Below are positions 1-12,090 of a stretch of 64,000 bases of DNA, one piece after another. The notes beneath the pieces were generated by a model. That model saw only the letters and a program-made list of their open reading frames with translations, ran no database searches and was not told where the DNA came from. Made by a program: the position numbers and the translations under genes. Every line of letters starts with the position of its first letter. The stretch's first letter is position 1. The stretch spans positions 214,051 through 278,050 of the forward strand of contig CANMVS010000009.1 in assembly GCA_947501445.1 (NCBI GenBank), in the 5' to 3' direction. Source of the DNA: an uncultured Rhizobiaceae group bacterium (GTDB lineage Bacteria; Pseudomonadota; Alphaproteobacteria; Rhizobiales; Rhizobiaceae).

Positions 1-260
<260 letters not shown>

Positions 261-360
261 TTATGAACCAGAGGTTGGGGATTTCGGTGCTGTTTTAGGC
301 AACCACACGAAAAACGCAACGTCCATGGCCGAATGAATTCCAGATTAACATCAATCAGGT

Positions 361-1236
361 TCAAATTTGTTCAAAGGCAAATATGGCGCCCTGTCCCAAT
401 TCGGGCTGAACCACGAGCCGGGCACCAATCATCGAATAGTCTATTCCTGCCTTTTTATAATCTGCCTCGAGCCGGGCAAGTTCCGCAACCTTGAAGACCA
501 CGGCGCGCAGCCTCAGCCCACGGCCATTATCATCTGTCTGGGTACCAAAATAGCCCTTGAGGCCCGCATGATTAAGGGCGATGATATCCGCGTTTCCGCT
601 CGCCAGTTCGATACCAAAGGAATGTGCATTGACCTCACGCTGATCGACGATCTGCTGTAGCAGATACTGAAAATCGCTCGGGTTATGTTCCGACAGAATG
701 ATCTGGCCGATGGCTGTGACACCATTTGAATGCCGTTCCAGCGCCGTTCTATCAACGGCAGGTGGATTTATTCTCTGGCAGTTAAAAAAGAACACATCCG
801 GTGATCGAAGGTCTGCAGCAAAAGCCAATGCAAAGCTGGCAGTCGCCTGCTCGCCTGAGGGTGTTTCGAATGGCCGGGAAAATTCAAGGTTCGGTCCGGC
901 GCTTATGCCCTCACTCTCAAATCGAACCCGATCCGCTGCTGCATCGTCCGTCTTCATCACCAGCGCCGAAAATCCCTCCTCGCCCTGCCTGAAACGATAC
1001 GCCTGATCCCGTTTGATAAAAACATTTCCTGCAAGTGCTGCCAGTTCGCAGGCTTCACGTTGCACAACGGCAAGTGGTTCCAGGTAGGTGCCATCGGAAA
1101 AGAACACACAGGCATTCTTAGTGCCAAAAGGGTGAAGCGCATCCGGTGCGACCGTAAAACCAAGATCGACCATCCTTGAACGCGATACGCTCAGATCTCC
1201 AGTTGGTAAAACAACGTGATCAACTGCATTTGCCAT
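361..1236 (-). CDS. Glyoxalase-like (VOC fold) domain protein
   Basis: A protein of about 291 residues opening with DHVVLPTGDL, the typical first beta strand of a vicinal-oxygen-chelate domain, followed by GFTVAPDALHPFGTKNACVFF and TYLEPLAV, which fit the glyoxalase-like (PF13468-type) subfamily. Such proteins are metal-dependent lyases, dioxygenases or resistance proteins, and the substrate cannot be read from the sequence. I chose the second in-frame ATG (1236) because the AGGGG ribosome site touches the first ATG (1245) but is 9 nt from the second. An 18-bp palindrome lies just upstream, and the neighbouring TetR gene is the obvious candidate regulator. Confidence 0.75.
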   Translation of the reverse strand: MANAVDHVVLPTGDLSVSRSRMVDLGFTVAPDALHPFGTKNACVFFSDGTYLEPLAVVQREACELAALAGNVFIKRDQAYRFRQGEEGFSALVMKTDDAAADRVRFESEGISAGPNLEFSRPFETPSGEQATASFALAFAADLRSPDVFFFNCQRINPPAVDRTALERHSNGVTAIGQIILSEHNPSDFQYLLQQIVDQREVNAHSFGIELASGNADIIALNHAGLKGYFGTQTDDNGRGLRLRAVVFKVAELARLEADYKKAGIDYSMIGARLVVQPELGQGAIFAFEQI

Positions 1237-1250
1237 ATTCGCCATCCCCT

Positions 1251-1268
1251 AATTCGACCGGTCAAATT
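1251..1268. promoter_or_regulatory. Palindromic operator candidate upstream of the VOC gene
   Basis: An 18-bp palindrome, AATT-C-GACCGGTC-A-AATT, symmetric except for one base pair, lies 14 bases before the first ATG of the glyoxalase-like gene and downstream of the TetR gene. GACCGGTC-centred palindromes are common TetR-family operators. Inference: the adjacent TetR protein binds here. Confidence 0.5.
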
Positions 1269-1307
1269 CTATCGCCAGCAGACAGGTAAAGCCTGCCCGG
1301 CTCATAC

Positions 1308-1946
1308 TCAAGGGATAAGAATATCCGATTGAGTTTTACCGGCCCGTTGCAGCGCGAACAGACAATGTGCAACCAGTTCCTGCTGATAGCGTCGCGTCAA
1401 TTCAGGATCTTTTTCCAACAGCACCACATCTACAAGCACCGACATTATATTGACCACAACCGTACGGGTGACGGTGAGCTGGTGTTCATCAATCTGCGGC
1501 ACCTGCGCCACCACAAAGGCACTGATCATGTCACCGGCAAATTTCTCGGTACTGGCCTCATTGGCGTTTGGCGGCTTGTGCATGGATGAAAATCTCAACA
1601 GGGCGAGATATCCCGGTTGCGCGCGCGCACTGTCAATGTAGGCGGTGATCACCCGTGTTACATGATCTTTCTGATCGCCCTCAATCATTTCCCCCAACTG
1701 GCTGGCCAGATCGTTGGTCAATCGCTCGAACATACGATCATGAGCAGCAATCAACAGCTCTGTCCGGTTACGAAAATACTGGTAGATTGTGCCTACTGCA
1801 AAGCCGGTCTGTTCGGCAATTTGCGTTGTTGTCAGCGCCTCAAGTGTCTGCTGTGTTACAAGCACTTCAACAGCATCCAGAATGCGTTCGACCTTTTCCA
1901 GTGACCGCTTTTGTTTGGCCTGCCGCCTGTTACCGGTATTTACCAT
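1308..1946 (-). CDS. TetR/AcrR family transcriptional regulator
   Basis: A repressor-type DNA-binding protein of about 212 residues. The N-terminal helix-turn-helix is clear: ILDAVEVLV, then TTTQIAEQTGFAVGTIYQYF, then RNRTELLIA, the canonical TetR pattern. The C-terminal ligand domain is not assigned. The start at 1946 follows a GGAG ribosome site; an upstream in-frame start at 1997 would add residues unlike the family. It lies directly upstream of the VOC gene on the same strand, so it probably controls that gene, and possibly the divergent beta-helix gene. The ligand is unknown. Confidence 0.85.
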   Translation of the reverse strand: MVNTGNRRQAKQKRSLEKVERILDAVEVLVTQQTLEALTTTQIAEQTGFAVGTIYQYFRNRTELLIAAHDRMFERLTNDLASQLGEMIEGDQKDHVTRVITAYIDSARAQPGYLALLRFSSMHKPPNANEASTEKFAGDMISAFVVAQVPQIDEHQLTVTRTVVVNIMSVLVDVVLLEKDPELTRRYQQELVAHCLFALQRAGKTQSDILIP

Positions 1947-2076
1947 GTCATTCGCGCTCCAGTCACGACACTCTATCACTTCGCCGAGCAATAACATGAA
2001 TAATTTTCACGTTTGTTGCCTGCCTGTAATTTCAATGGTATCCTTATACAGGACGGGCCAAAAGGAGGAACTCAGC

Positions 2077-3315
2077 GTGACCGGAACATATACAGCCATT
2101 GCAGCAACCTTGCTGTTGATAGGTATCGGCACTCCCCTACAGGCAGCAGACATTATCAACCTGACCCCGGGACCGGATGCGGCAGAACAACTGCAGGAAG
2201 CACTTATTACCGCAGAACCGGGCAGCACCATCAACATGGCGGCTGGCAAATATGAAATTTCGGACGGTCTGTCCCTGGATGTCGCAGATATCACCATTCG
2301 CGGCGCCGGAATGGACAAGACAATTCTGTCCTTTGCCAATCAAAAGGGCGGCGGTGAAGGGCTTCTGATTACGTCTGACAATGTCCTTTTGGAGGATTTT
2401 GCCATTGAGGACAGTAAGGGTGATGGCATCAAATCCAAGGCGGCTGATCAGATAACCTATCGCCGGATCCGGGTGACCTGGTCGGGTGGACCAAAAGAAA
2501 CCAATGGCGCCTACGGCATATATCCGGTCGAATCAAAAAATGTGCTGGTGGAAGACAGTCTGGTGACCGGTGCCTCGGATGCCGGTATTTATGTCGGTCA
2601 ATCTGAAAACATCATCGTGCGCAATTCAACGGCGACACACAATGTGGCCGGTATCGAAATCGAGAACAGCAAATATGCTGATGTCTATGGAAATACCGTA
2701 ACCCACAATACCGGGGGAATTCTGGTCTTTGATCTGCCGAACCTGCCGATTATGGGTGGCCACTCCGTACGCGTTTTCGATAATAAGATCGTCGACAATG
2801 ACACACCCAATTTCGCACCGGAGGGCAATATTGTCGGCATGGTCGCTAAAGGCACCGGCATCATGGTAATGGCAAACCGGAATGTGCATGTATTTGGCAA
2901 TGAATTGCGCAACAACGGCACCGTGCATGTTCTTATCGCAACATATCCGAATGAATTCGACGACGACAATTATACGCCTCACCCCAGGGCTGTTGTCATT
3001 CGTGACAATGTCTATGAAGGTGGCGGTGATGATCCAACGGGTGAAGTTGGTGATATAATTGCCGGCGTCGCCGGAACGCCGGTTCCCAACATTGTCTGGG
3101 ATGGCGTTGTGCCCCTGACCGAATGGATAACCTGGACCGCCGCAGACAATCGTATTTACGTCGATGAAGCCGACGGCACCACATTTGCCAACCTGAAAAT
3201 GATTCAAAATACGCTGTATCCCTGGTCGACATCACCTGACCGAAATATTGCCGGTTATGCTGGTGGTCTGGAGGAACCTAAGGCCGTTGTCATGCCGCAG
3301 CTGCAAACACAGTAA
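2077..3315 (+). CDS. Secreted parallel beta-helix repeat protein
   Basis: About 412 residues. I place the start at a GTG at 2077, 7 nt after a very strong AAAGGAGGA site; the protein then opens with a hydrophobic signal peptide ending LQA-AD. The rest is right-handed beta-helix sequence with many NI-hyd-hyd-x-N-hyd-x and 'V..N.' turns (for example SKNVLVEDSLVTGASDAGIYV and a GIEIENSKYADVYGNTVTHN region). It resembles the TIGR03805-type family, which regularly occurs as a two-gene pair with the TIGR03806/SO_2930-type heme protein. That partner is the next gene, 6 nt downstream. Both would act in the periplasm or outside; the function of the pair is not established. Confidence 0.85.
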   Translation: MTGTYTAIAATLLLIGIGTPLQAADIINLTPGPDAAEQLQEALITAEPGSTINMAAGKYEISDGLSLDVADITIRGAGMDKTILSFANQKGGGEGLLITSDNVLLEDFAIEDSKGDGIKSKAADQITYRRIRVTWSGGPKETNGAYGIYPVESKNVLVEDSLVTGASDAGIYVGQSENIIVRNSTATHNVAGIEIENSKYADVYGNTVTHNTGGILVFDLPNLPIMGGHSVRVFDNKIVDNDTPNFAPEGNIVGMVAKGTGIMVMANRNVHVFGNELRNNGTVHVLIATYPNEFDDDNYTPHPRAVVIRDNVYEGGGDDPTGEVGDIIAGVAGTPVPNIVWDGVVPLTEWITWTAADNRIYVDEADGTTFANLKMIQNTLYPWSTSPDRNIAGYAGGLEEPKAVVMPQLQTQ

Positions 3316-3321
3316 ATTGCG

Positions 3322-4392
3322 ATGACTGCTTCGCTAATGTCGAACATTGCCCATGGCGGCAGGGTTATATGCACAGCCGCACTGATGCTTGTGGCTATGT
3401 TCGGTCAGCTTTTTGCGCAAGTGAACGATGAGGCCATAAGGGCGAACAAGCCCGCCAGGATGCTTTCCGATTATGGTCTGTTCGCAGACCCTGGTAAGCA
3501 GATCCCGTCGCAAAACGTGCATCCTTACGACCTCATCACGCCTCTGTTTACCGACTACGCATCAAAATACAGATTTGTCTATGTTCCCCCGGGGCGACGG
3601 GTGAACTACACCGACCGGGAGGTTTTCGACTTCCCGGTCGGTACTGTTCTGGTCAAGACTTTCGCCTATCCTGCTGATCTTCGAAAACCGGAACAAAACG
3701 TAAGGTTGATCGAAACCCGCTTGCTGATCCGTCAGGACACCGGCTGGCGCGCCTGGGCCTATGTCTGGAATGAACAGGGCAATGACGCAAAATTGAAACT
3801 GGCAGGCAAGCGCCTTGCTGTCGATGTCACCGGATGGGATGGCAATCCTCTCTCCATCGACTATGCCGTGCCCAATGCCAATCAGTGTAAAGGGTGTCAT
3901 GCACTCAACAAGTCCATAACCCCCATCGGCCCCAACGCGCGTAACCTCAATCGGGAATATGGCTCTCAAAATCAGATTGAAGCGTGGGTGGCCAAAGGTC
4001 TGTTGTTTGACGTGCCGCCAATCGGTGATGTTCCCCGTGCGGTTGATTGGACAGATGCATCAGCATCCCTGGATGGCCGGGCCCGAAGTTACCTTGATGT
4101 AAATTGCGCCCATTGCCACCGCGACGGCGGTGCCGCCAGCAATTCAGGCCTGTTTCTAACCGACGATGAATCCAATGCACAAAGTTGGGGCTATTTGAAG
4201 CGTCCGGTGGCTGCGGGACGCGGATCAGGTGGATTGGAATATGATATAGAACCCGGCAGTCCCGAACGCTCCATCTTGCTGTTTCGGATGAAAAGCCTCG
4301 ATCCTGGCATCATGATGCCTGAACTCGGCCGCTCAACCGTGCACAGTGAAGCCATCACCATGCTTGAAGCGTGGATAGATCAAATGGAATAA
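3322..4392 (+). CDS. Periplasmic diheme c-type cytochrome (SO_2930/HNE_0200 type)
   Basis: A 356-residue protein with an N-terminal signal peptide (hydrophobic ALMLVAMFGQLFAQ) and two CxxCH heme-c motifs: CKGCH near residue 193 and CAHCH near residue 261. The conserved 'PYDLITPLFTDYASKYRFVYVPPG' region (in parts) and RPVAAGRGSGG segment fit the uncharacterised TIGR03806/SO_2930-like family. It starts 6 nt after the beta-helix gene, so the two are co-transcribed. It is convergent with pyrG (22 nt gap). The electron donor and substrate are unknown. Confidence 0.85.
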   Translation: MTASLMSNIAHGGRVICTAALMLVAMFGQLFAQVNDEAIRANKPARMLSDYGLFADPGKQIPSQNVHPYDLITPLFTDYASKYRFVYVPPGRRVNYTDREVFDFPVGTVLVKTFAYPADLRKPEQNVRLIETRLLIRQDTGWRAWAYVWNEQGNDAKLKLAGKRLAVDVTGWDGNPLSIDYAVPNANQCKGCHALNKSITPIGPNARNLNREYGSQNQIEAWVAKGLLFDVPPIGDVPRAVDWTDASASLDGRARSYLDVNCAHCHRDGGAASNSGLFLTDDESNAQSWGYLKRPVAAGRGSGGLEYDIEPGSPERSILLFRMKSLDPGIMMPELGRSTVHSEAITMLEAWIDQME

Positions 4393-4414
4393 TACCAGCC
4401 GCGATCGTATCCGG

Positions 4415-6100
<1,686 letters not shown>

Positions 6101-6219
6101 TCACATTTTTCAAAATTCAACACAGGAAACACAACTATAAATTGCGCAAACACCGTGATCGCACAGTAAAACCGGCCGCTCGAGCCCGTGCAGCCGGATA
6201 TATTATTCAGATCGATTAC

Positions 6220-6603
6220 TTACTGACCAGTCGGAATTTGTCCGTCACTGGCAGGCGCAGTATCCGCAGATGGCACATCACTCGAAGGTGTGGGCCCACC
6301 CAGCTGATCCAACACGGTCTGGCCACCGCTGGGTGCGGTCTGCTCAATCCGGTCAAGGATATCAGTGGGACGTGATTCGTACCGGGCGAATATGCCCAGT
6401 GCGATGGAGGTTGCAAAAAATGCTGCCGCCAGAATTCCTGTGGTACGCGTCAGGGCGTCTGCAGCCCCACGGGCTGACATCAGCCCGCCGCCGCTACCGC
6501 CACCGCCCATTCCAAGGGCACCGCCCTCGGAGCGCTGCAGCAAGACTACGCCGACAAGCGCAATTACGATCATTAGATGAATAACGATTAAAACCGTTTG
6601 CAT
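6220..6603 (-). CDS. secG: Preprotein translocase subunit SecG
   Basis: 127 residues, inner-membrane subunit of the SecYEG channel. The first helix (VLIVIHLMIVIALVGVVLLQ) is followed by the SEGGALGMGGG loop and a second helix (TGILAAAFFATSIALGI), the classic SecG arrangement. The C-terminal tail is proline-, serine- and threonine-rich, as in other alphaproteobacteria. It sits between tpiA (128 nt upstream) and pyrG. Confidence 0.95.
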   Translation of the reverse strand: MQTVLIVIHLMIVIALVGVVLLQRSEGGALGMGGGGSGGGLMSARGAADALTRTTGILAAAFFATSIALGIFARYESRPTDILDRIEQTAPSGGQTVLDQLGGPTPSSDVPSADTAPASDGQIPTGQ

Positions 6604-6730
6604 GGATTTGTGTTCCTGCCATCAAGGCAAATTGGAAATTTCGCGGCTGTTTACACGAGGCTGAACATCTTTCCAACCCCATATATTGCCAATTCGACCG
6701 ACAACCGCACAATGCGGCTTTTGAAGTGAA

Positions 6731-7489
6731 CTACCTGTATGTGTCACAAATGGCAAGGAAATCACTGGCTTTCAAGCTTGCGCCCCCCACAAGGGCACCG
6801 TCAACATTGCGAATTGCCATCAATTCCGACGCATTTGTCGGTTTTACGGAACCACCGTAAAGCAAACGCATAGTGGCACCGTTGCCGCCTAACCGGGCTT
6901 CAACCTCCTGGCGGATAAATGCATGTGCAGCCTCAATATCAGCGGCTGTGGGCGTCAAACCGGTGCCAATTGCCCATACCGGCTCATAGGCAATCACCGT
7001 GTTTTGCGCCGTTGATGTATCCGGCAATGACCCGTCCAACTGCTCTTTGAGCACTGCCAGGGTTGTACCCGCCTCCCGTTCAGTCCGCGTTTCACCGATA
7101 CAGACAATGGCAACGAGCGCCTCATTATGCACCGTTTCGGCTTTTGACCTGATCTGCCCGCTGCTTTCACCATGATCGGCCCGACGTTCAGAATGCCCCA
7201 CAATCACGTGTGTTGCAGCAGCATCACGCAGCATCGCGGCTGAGATATCGCCGGTATGAGCACCGGCTGTCGCCACATGGCAATCCTGACCACCAATGGC
7301 CAACCCTGTATCCTGAACAGCCGCAGCAGCCAGATAGACCAACGTTGCGGGTGGGCAAATGAGCGTATCAAGCGTTTCGGTGACGGTCGCATCAAGGCCT
7401 GTGGCGATGGCGGTAATTTCCCGAAGAGAATCACGTGTGCCATTCATTTTCCAGTTGCCGGCCACCATTGGTTTAATTCCGGGTGTCAT
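6731..7489 (-). CDS. tpiA: Triosephosphate isomerase
   Basis: 252 residues. It interconverts dihydroxyacetone phosphate and glyceraldehyde-3-phosphate. Visible active-site elements are the N-terminal GNWKMNG lysine, the catalytic histidine in VIVGHSERR, the catalytic glutamate in [11 protein letters not shown], and the phosphate-binding LLYGGSVKP and GALVGGASL loops. The ATG at 7489 is chosen over one at 7504 because a GGAGGG ribosome site lies 6-7 nt before it. It is divergent from the ppiD-like gene and probably heads the tpiA-secG-pyrG run. Confidence 0.97.
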   Translation of the reverse strand: MTPGIKPMVAGNWKMNGTRDSLREITAIATGLDATVTETLDTLICPPATLVYLAAAAVQDTGLAIGGQDCHVATAGAHTGDISAAMLRDAAATHVIVGHSERRADHGESSGQIRSKAETVHNEALVAIVCIGETRTEREAGTTLAVLKEQLDGSLPDTSTAQNTVIAYEPVWAIGTGLTPTAADIEAAHAFIRQEVEARLGGNGATMRLLYGGSVKPTNASELMAIRNVDGALVGGASLKASDFLAICDTYR

Positions 7490-7730
7490 CTGGTCCCTCC
7501 ACATAATTTGATTGCTTATGCACGGACCTATTCAAAACAGCGCAATAAATCAACGCAGCTGCATATGATTATTGGATAAATTACAGATTTGGTGTTTATG
7601 GCAGTGAATAACGTAACAGTGACCATTCAGCCTTGCGACAGGCGCATTCGATGCGTAAAACACGGTCCAAGTGGTTTTGTGCCAATTCCTTTGCGCCTAA
7701 CGCGCCGATTTTGAATGTAACGGAGTCTTT

Positions 7731-9623
7731 ATGCTCGACGCTCTTCGCAACAGTGCCCAGTCCTGGGTAGCAAAATTTTTGCTTCTTCTTCTCGTTCTTT
7801 CCTTCGGCGTATGGGGTATCAGCGGCACTGTATTTCAGGGCGCGGGCAATGCGGTTGTCACGGTTGGTGACACACAGGTCAGCGCAGTCGAATTCAGGCT
7901 GGCCTTTGACCGTCAGATGGCAGCGCTCTCGCGTCAGTTCGGATCGCGCCTCAACCGGGATCAGGCCAGATCGCTGGGCATTGAAAATCAGGTGCTGACG
8001 CAGGTTGCCATGAACGCCGCCCTGGACGAACAATCGCGCCGTATGGATCTGGGCCTGTCAAAAGATCGACTTGCCGGACTGATAGCGGACGATCCGGTTT
8101 TTCAGGGTATCAATGGCCGGTTTGATCGCGCAACCTTTGCCAATCTGTTGCGCAATGTCGGCATGACCGAAGAGGATTTCATCGTCAGTCAGGAAAATAC
8201 GGCCATCCGCTCTCAGATCGTTGAAGCCATTTCTGATGGATATCAGGCACCCGCAACCCTGTTGAGTGCGATCAATATGTTCGACAACGAAGCCAGGACG
8301 CTGGATTATGTGGTTTTGAACCCGGATATTCTGGGCCCGATGAATGAGCCAAATGATGAAGATCTGAAGAACTATTTCGATGACAACAAAGCCAATTACC
8401 GGGCACCAGAATACAGAAAGATCACCTATGTGACGCTGAGGGCAAGTGATATTGCTGATCCTGCGGCTGTATCCGATGAAGCCGTTCGCAACGATTATGA
8501 AGCCCGCAAGGATCGCTACAGCACACCGGAAACAAGAACAATTGAGCAATTGAATTTTGCTGATGCGGACGCAGCCAGAGCCGGTGTTGAAAAGCTTGCA
8601 GCGGGCACCTCATTTGAAGATCTGGTGCTTTCTGAAGGCAAGAGCCTGAGCGATGTGAGCCTTGGAACACTTCGGCGTGCAAACGTGCCCGACGGCGCGG
8701 TTGGTGATGCGGCCTTTGCGCTTGCTTCCAGCGGAGATACAAGCGATGTGGTGAACGGTGCCTTTGGTCCGGTCATTGTACGCGTGACTGCAATCACACC
8801 AGCGAGTGTCCAGAGTCTGGAAGCCGTTCGTGATGAAATCCGCAATGAACTGGCGCTGGTGGAAGCGGAAACTATTTTGCTGGACGTGCACGATGCCTAT
8901 GAGGATTCCCGTGCTGGCGGTGATTCACTGCTGGAAGCGGCAAGAAAGCAAAAACTGACACCCGTTACGATCAACGCTGTCGACCGCTCGGCGCGTACAC
9001 CATCAGGAGAAATTCTGCGCGATCTGCCAGAATCACAGTCGCTCTTGGCTGAGGCATTTGACACGGACATCAATCTTGAAGCTGCACCGATAAACATTGG
9101 TGGGGATGGCTTCTTGTGGTTTGAGGTGCTGGATATTATCCCGTCGCGTGATCAGACCCTTGATGAGGTGAAATCCAGGGTTTCTTCGGACTGGAAGCGT
9201 GAACAGGCCTCTACCGCCCTTGGCAAGAAAGCCAGTGAGCTCAAGGAACGCCTGGAAAAGGGTGCTGAACTGAGCACCATCGCAGAGGAAATGGGCCTGG
9301 TGGTCGACACCAAATATGACATGAAACGCCGTGACCAGGATGCCGTCTTGGGTTCCGGCGCTGTAAATGCAGCATTTGCAGGACCGGAGGGGCTTGTCGC
9401 TCTTGCAGACGACGATGGCCGGACAGCCAAAATACTGATGAAAATCAAGAGTGTATCGACACCGTCCAGCGCGTCATCAAGCTCTGAACAGACAGTCGGT
9501 GCAGCAGTTTCACGCCGCATGGGTGATGATATGTTGAGCCAGATGATTACCATTATGCAAAGTGAATTTGGTGTCACCTATAATCCCACTGTCGCCGATC
9601 TGGCATTGTCGTTACCCTATTAG
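7731..9623 (+). CDS. Membrane-anchored peptidyl-prolyl isomerase (PpiD/SurA-like)
   Basis: 630 residues, close to PpiD. A single N-terminal anchor (AKFLLLLLVLSFGVWGISG, residues about 14-32) is followed by a SurA-type N-terminal chaperone region and a PpiC-like parvulin domain at about residues 245-365. The periplasmic C-terminal part ends in a second chaperone-like region. It would help fold outer-membrane and periplasmic proteins leaving the Sec channel. It precedes trpD, as in rhizobia. Parvulin domains of PpiD proteins often lack activity; I cannot tell here. Confidence 0.88.
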   Translation: MLDALRNSAQSWVAKFLLLLLVLSFGVWGISGTVFQGAGNAVVTVGDTQVSAVEFRLAFDRQMAALSRQFGSRLNRDQARSLGIENQVLTQVAMNAALDEQSRRMDLGLSKDRLAGLIADDPVFQGINGRFDRATFANLLRNVGMTEEDFIVSQENTAIRSQIVEAISDGYQAPATLLSAINMFDNEARTLDYVVLNPDILGPMNEPNDEDLKNYFDDNKANYRAPEYRKITYVTLRASDIADPAAVSDEAVRNDYEARKDRYSTPETRTIEQLNFADADAARAGVEKLAAGTSFEDLVLSEGKSLSDVSLGTLRRANVPDGAVGDAAFALASSGDTSDVVNGAFGPVIVRVTAITPASVQSLEAVRDEIRNELALVEAETILLDVHDAYEDSRAGGDSLLEAARKQKLTPVTINAVDRSARTPSGEILRDLPESQSLLAEAFDTDINLEAAPINIGGDGFLWFEVLDIIPSRDQTLDEVKSRVSSDWKREQASTALGKKASELKERLEKGAELSTIAEEMGLVVDTKYDMKRRDQDAVLGSGAVNAAFAGPEGLVALADDDGRTAKILMKIKSVSTPSSASSSSEQTVGAAVSRRMGDDMLSQMITIMQSEFGVTYNPTVADLALSLPY

Positions 9624-9728
9624 GACATTGTCATCGGGACCTGCTTCCGATCCACCACAGGATTGAGGAGGGTAAACCGCCTTGGATGAATGCTTTGACC
9701 AACGACAGAGCCGGGGACTGCGCCTGTT

Positions 9729-10763
9729 ATGCCTGATTTGAAAGACTACATTGCCATTGCCGCAAATGGGCAACACCTTACCCAGGATCAGGCCCGTGAT
9801 GCTTTTGATATCATCATGTCCGGCGAAGCGACGGCTGCTCAAATTGGTGGCTTTCTGATGGCCTTGCGGGTGCGCGGTGAAACTGTGGGAGAAATTGCCG
9901 GTGCCGTGGCCACGATGCGGGCGAAAATGGTTCGGGTTAATGCGCCAGCAGATGCCATAGACATCGTTGGTACCGGGGGCGATGCCTCCGGGTCCTACAA
10001 TATATCCACCTGTACGGCGCTCGTTGTCGCAGGTGCCGGCGTCAAGGTTGCCAAACACGGCAATAGAGCGCTCTCGTCAAAATCCGGCACTGCCGATACC
10101 CTGATGGCCCTTGGCGTCAATCTTGATCTGAAGCCAGCCGGTATTGAAGCCTGTATCCGAGAAGCCGGTATCGGCTTCATGTTTGCACCAGGTCATCATT
10201 CAGCCATGCGGCATGTGGGCCCTGCCCGCGTTGAACTTGGAACGCGAACTGTCTTCAATCTGCTTGGCCCATTGTCCAATCCGGCCAGTGTAAAACGCCA
10301 GCTGCTTGGTGTATTTGATGTGCGTTGGATTGAACCGCTGGCTGAAGTCATGAAGGATCTGGGTTCTGAAAAAGTCTGGGTGGTCCATGGAGACGGCCTG
10401 GATGAGATGACAACAACCGGCACGACCCACATCGCCGCGCTGGAAAATGGCACGATCCGTACGTTCGAGGTTACCCCGGAAAGCCTTGGTTTACAGCGTG
10501 TGACGATCGACAAGTTGAAGGGTGGCGATGCCGAGCACAATGCGGCGGCACTTCTGGATGTCCTGCGTGGGGCTAAAAACGCCTATCGTGATATTGTATT
10601 GATGAACAGCGCCGCGTCTCTTGTCATAGCCGGCGCTGCCGAGGACCTGCACGATGGTCTTGGCAAAGCTGCACAGACAATAGACAGTGGTGCAGCCATG
10701 GCTGCTCTCGACGCATTGGTCAGGACATCAACAGCGCATGCAAAGATTGCCGATAACAAGTAA
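9729..10763 (+). CDS. trpD: Anthranilate phosphoribosyltransferase
   Basis: 344 residues; transfers phosphoribosyl from PRPP to anthranilate in tryptophan synthesis. It has the [18 protein letters not shown]/magnesium-binding loop, the [19 protein letters not shown] motif and the GPLSNPA stretch, all hallmarks of TrpD. It starts about 105 nt after the ppiD-like gene and 11 nt before trpC. Confidence 0.98.
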   Translation: MPDLKDYIAIAANGQHLTQDQARDAFDIIMSGEATAAQIGGFLMALRVRGETVGEIAGAVATMRAKMVRVNAPADAIDIVGTGGDASGSYNISTCTALVVAGAGVKVAKHGNRALSSKSGTADTLMALGVNLDLKPAGIEACIREAGIGFMFAPGHHSAMRHVGPARVELGTRTVFNLLGPLSNPASVKRQLLGVFDVRWIEPLAEVMKDLGSEKVWVVHGDGLDEMTTTGTTHIAALENGTIRTFEVTPESLGLQRVTIDKLKGGDAEHNAAALLDVLRGAKNAYRDIVLMNSAASLVIAGAAEDLHDGLGKAAQTIDSGAAMAALDALVRTSTAHAKIADNK

Positions 10764-10774
10764 GTGGACTGGTA

Positions 10775-11572
10775 ATGGCCGATATCCTGAAGAAAATCGA
10801 GCGATACAAGCGCGAGGAGATTGCCGCGGCCAAAGGCATTCTCCCCATTGAGTACCTTAAGAAACAGCTTCAAGGCGTTGATAAACCACGCGGTTTTTTC
10901 AAAGCATTGCAGCGCGCTCAAGACGAAAAAAGATTCGGCCTCATCGCAGAGATTAAAAAGGCCAGCCCGTCCAAGGGCCTGATACGTGAGGACTTTGATC
11001 CTCCATCACTGGCCATGGCTTACCAGCAGGGTGGCGCGGCCTGCCTGTCAGTTTTAACCGATACACCATCTTTTCAGGGTGCCCCCGAGTTTTTAACGAA
11101 GGCGCGTGCAGCGACAAATCTACCTGCCCTGCGCAAAGATTTCATGTTCGAACCCTATCAGGTCTATGAAGCACGTCTGTGGGGCGCCGATGCAATATTG
11201 ATAATCATGGCATCCTTGAGCGATGATGAGGCACTTCAGCTTGAAGACACCGCGCTTGAACTGGGCATGGATGCATTGATCGAGGTGCACGATGAAGCCG
11301 AAATGGACCGGGCATTGAAACTGCAATCCAAACTGATCGGCATCAATAACCGCAATCTTCGTACCTTCGACGTAAGCCTTGAAACAAGCGAAAGACTGGC
11401 GGGCATGGTTCCGTCAGACAGGCTGTTGATCGGTGAAAGCGGCATCTTTACGCACGATGATTGCCAACGTCTGGCCAAATCAGCCATTACCACGTTTCTT
11501 GTTGGTGAAAGCCTCATGAGACAAAATGACGTGGCACAGGCCACCCGCCAGTTGCTGACTGGTGCCAACTGA
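10775..11572 (+). CDS. trpC: Indole-3-glycerol phosphate synthase
   Basis: 265 residues; closes the indole ring in tryptophan synthesis. The TIM-barrel signature is clear: [15 protein letters not shown] (catalytic Glu and Lys), the [12 protein letters not shown] loop, LPALRKDFM, and [13 protein letters not shown], ending with ESGIFTHDD. It is monofunctional, with no fused TrpF domain. It lies in an operon between trpD and moaC. Confidence 0.98.
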   Translation: MADILKKIERYKREEIAAAKGILPIEYLKKQLQGVDKPRGFFKALQRAQDEKRFGLIAEIKKASPSKGLIREDFDPPSLAMAYQQGGAACLSVLTDTPSFQGAPEFLTKARAATNLPALRKDFMFEPYQVYEARLWGADAILIIMASLSDDEALQLEDTALELGMDALIEVHDEAEMDRALKLQSKLIGINNRNLRTFDVSLETSERLAGMVPSDRLLIGESGIFTHDDCQRLAKSAITTFLVGESLMRQNDVAQATRQLLTGAN

Positions 11573-11583
11573 GATTGACGGTC

Positions 11584-12090
11584 ATGACCAACCCAAGTGA
11601 ACTGACTCACATCCGTGAAGATGGCAAAGCCGACATGGTGGATGTTGGCGATAAATCCGATAGTCAACGTATAGCCGTTGCTGAGGGACAGGTGCGCATG
11701 TCCGCATCGACACTCGAATTGATCCGTTCGGGCGATGCAAAAAAGGGCGATGTAATCGGTGTTGCCCGGCTGGCTGGCATTATGGCGGCCAAACAGACAT
11801 CAAACCTGATCCCCCTGTGCCACCCACTGATGCTGACCAAAGTGTCGGTGGAGATTTCATTTGCACCCGAATTGCCGGGATTGCGTGTGGAAGCAATGGC
11901 CAAACTGACCGGCAAAACCGGCGTTGAAATGGAAGCGCTCACCGCGGTATCCATTGCCTGCCTGACGATTTATGACATGGCCAAAGCTGCCGACAAATCC
12001 ATGGAGATCGGTTCCATTCGACTGGTATCGAAATCCGGTGGAAAATCAGGCGACTGGCAGCGCACAAGTGCTAATCGACCGGGTGAATGA
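11584..12090 (+). CDS. moaC: Cyclic pyranopterin monophosphate synthase
   Basis: 168 residues. Together with MoaA it makes cyclic pyranopterin monophosphate, the first stable intermediate of molybdenum cofactor. Family motifs: [18 protein letters not shown] near the N-terminus, [28 protein letters not shown] with the active-site His, and VGMEM-like [11 protein letters not shown] with a catalytic aspartate region downstream. The ATG at 11584 is preferred to an upstream TTG at 11575. Its stop overlaps the moeA start by 4 nt (ATGA), implying translational coupling. Confidence 0.97.
   Translation: MTNPSELTHIREDGKADMVDVGDKSDSQRIAVAEGQVRMSASTLELIRSGDAKKGDVIGVARLAGIMAAKQTSNLIPLCHPLMLTKVSVEISFAPELPGLRVEAMAKLTGKTGVEMEALTAVSIACLTIYDMAKAADKSMEIGSIRLVSKSGGKSGDWQRTSANRPGE

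Noticed and set aside
2626..3207. Long antisense frame inside the beta-helix gene
   Set aside because: It is an opposite-strand shadow of a clearly coding gene with signal peptide and strong ribosome site.
7596..8033. Minus-strand frame of 145 residues overlapping the ppiD-like gene start
   Set aside because: It lies opposite a well-supported gene and has no family features.
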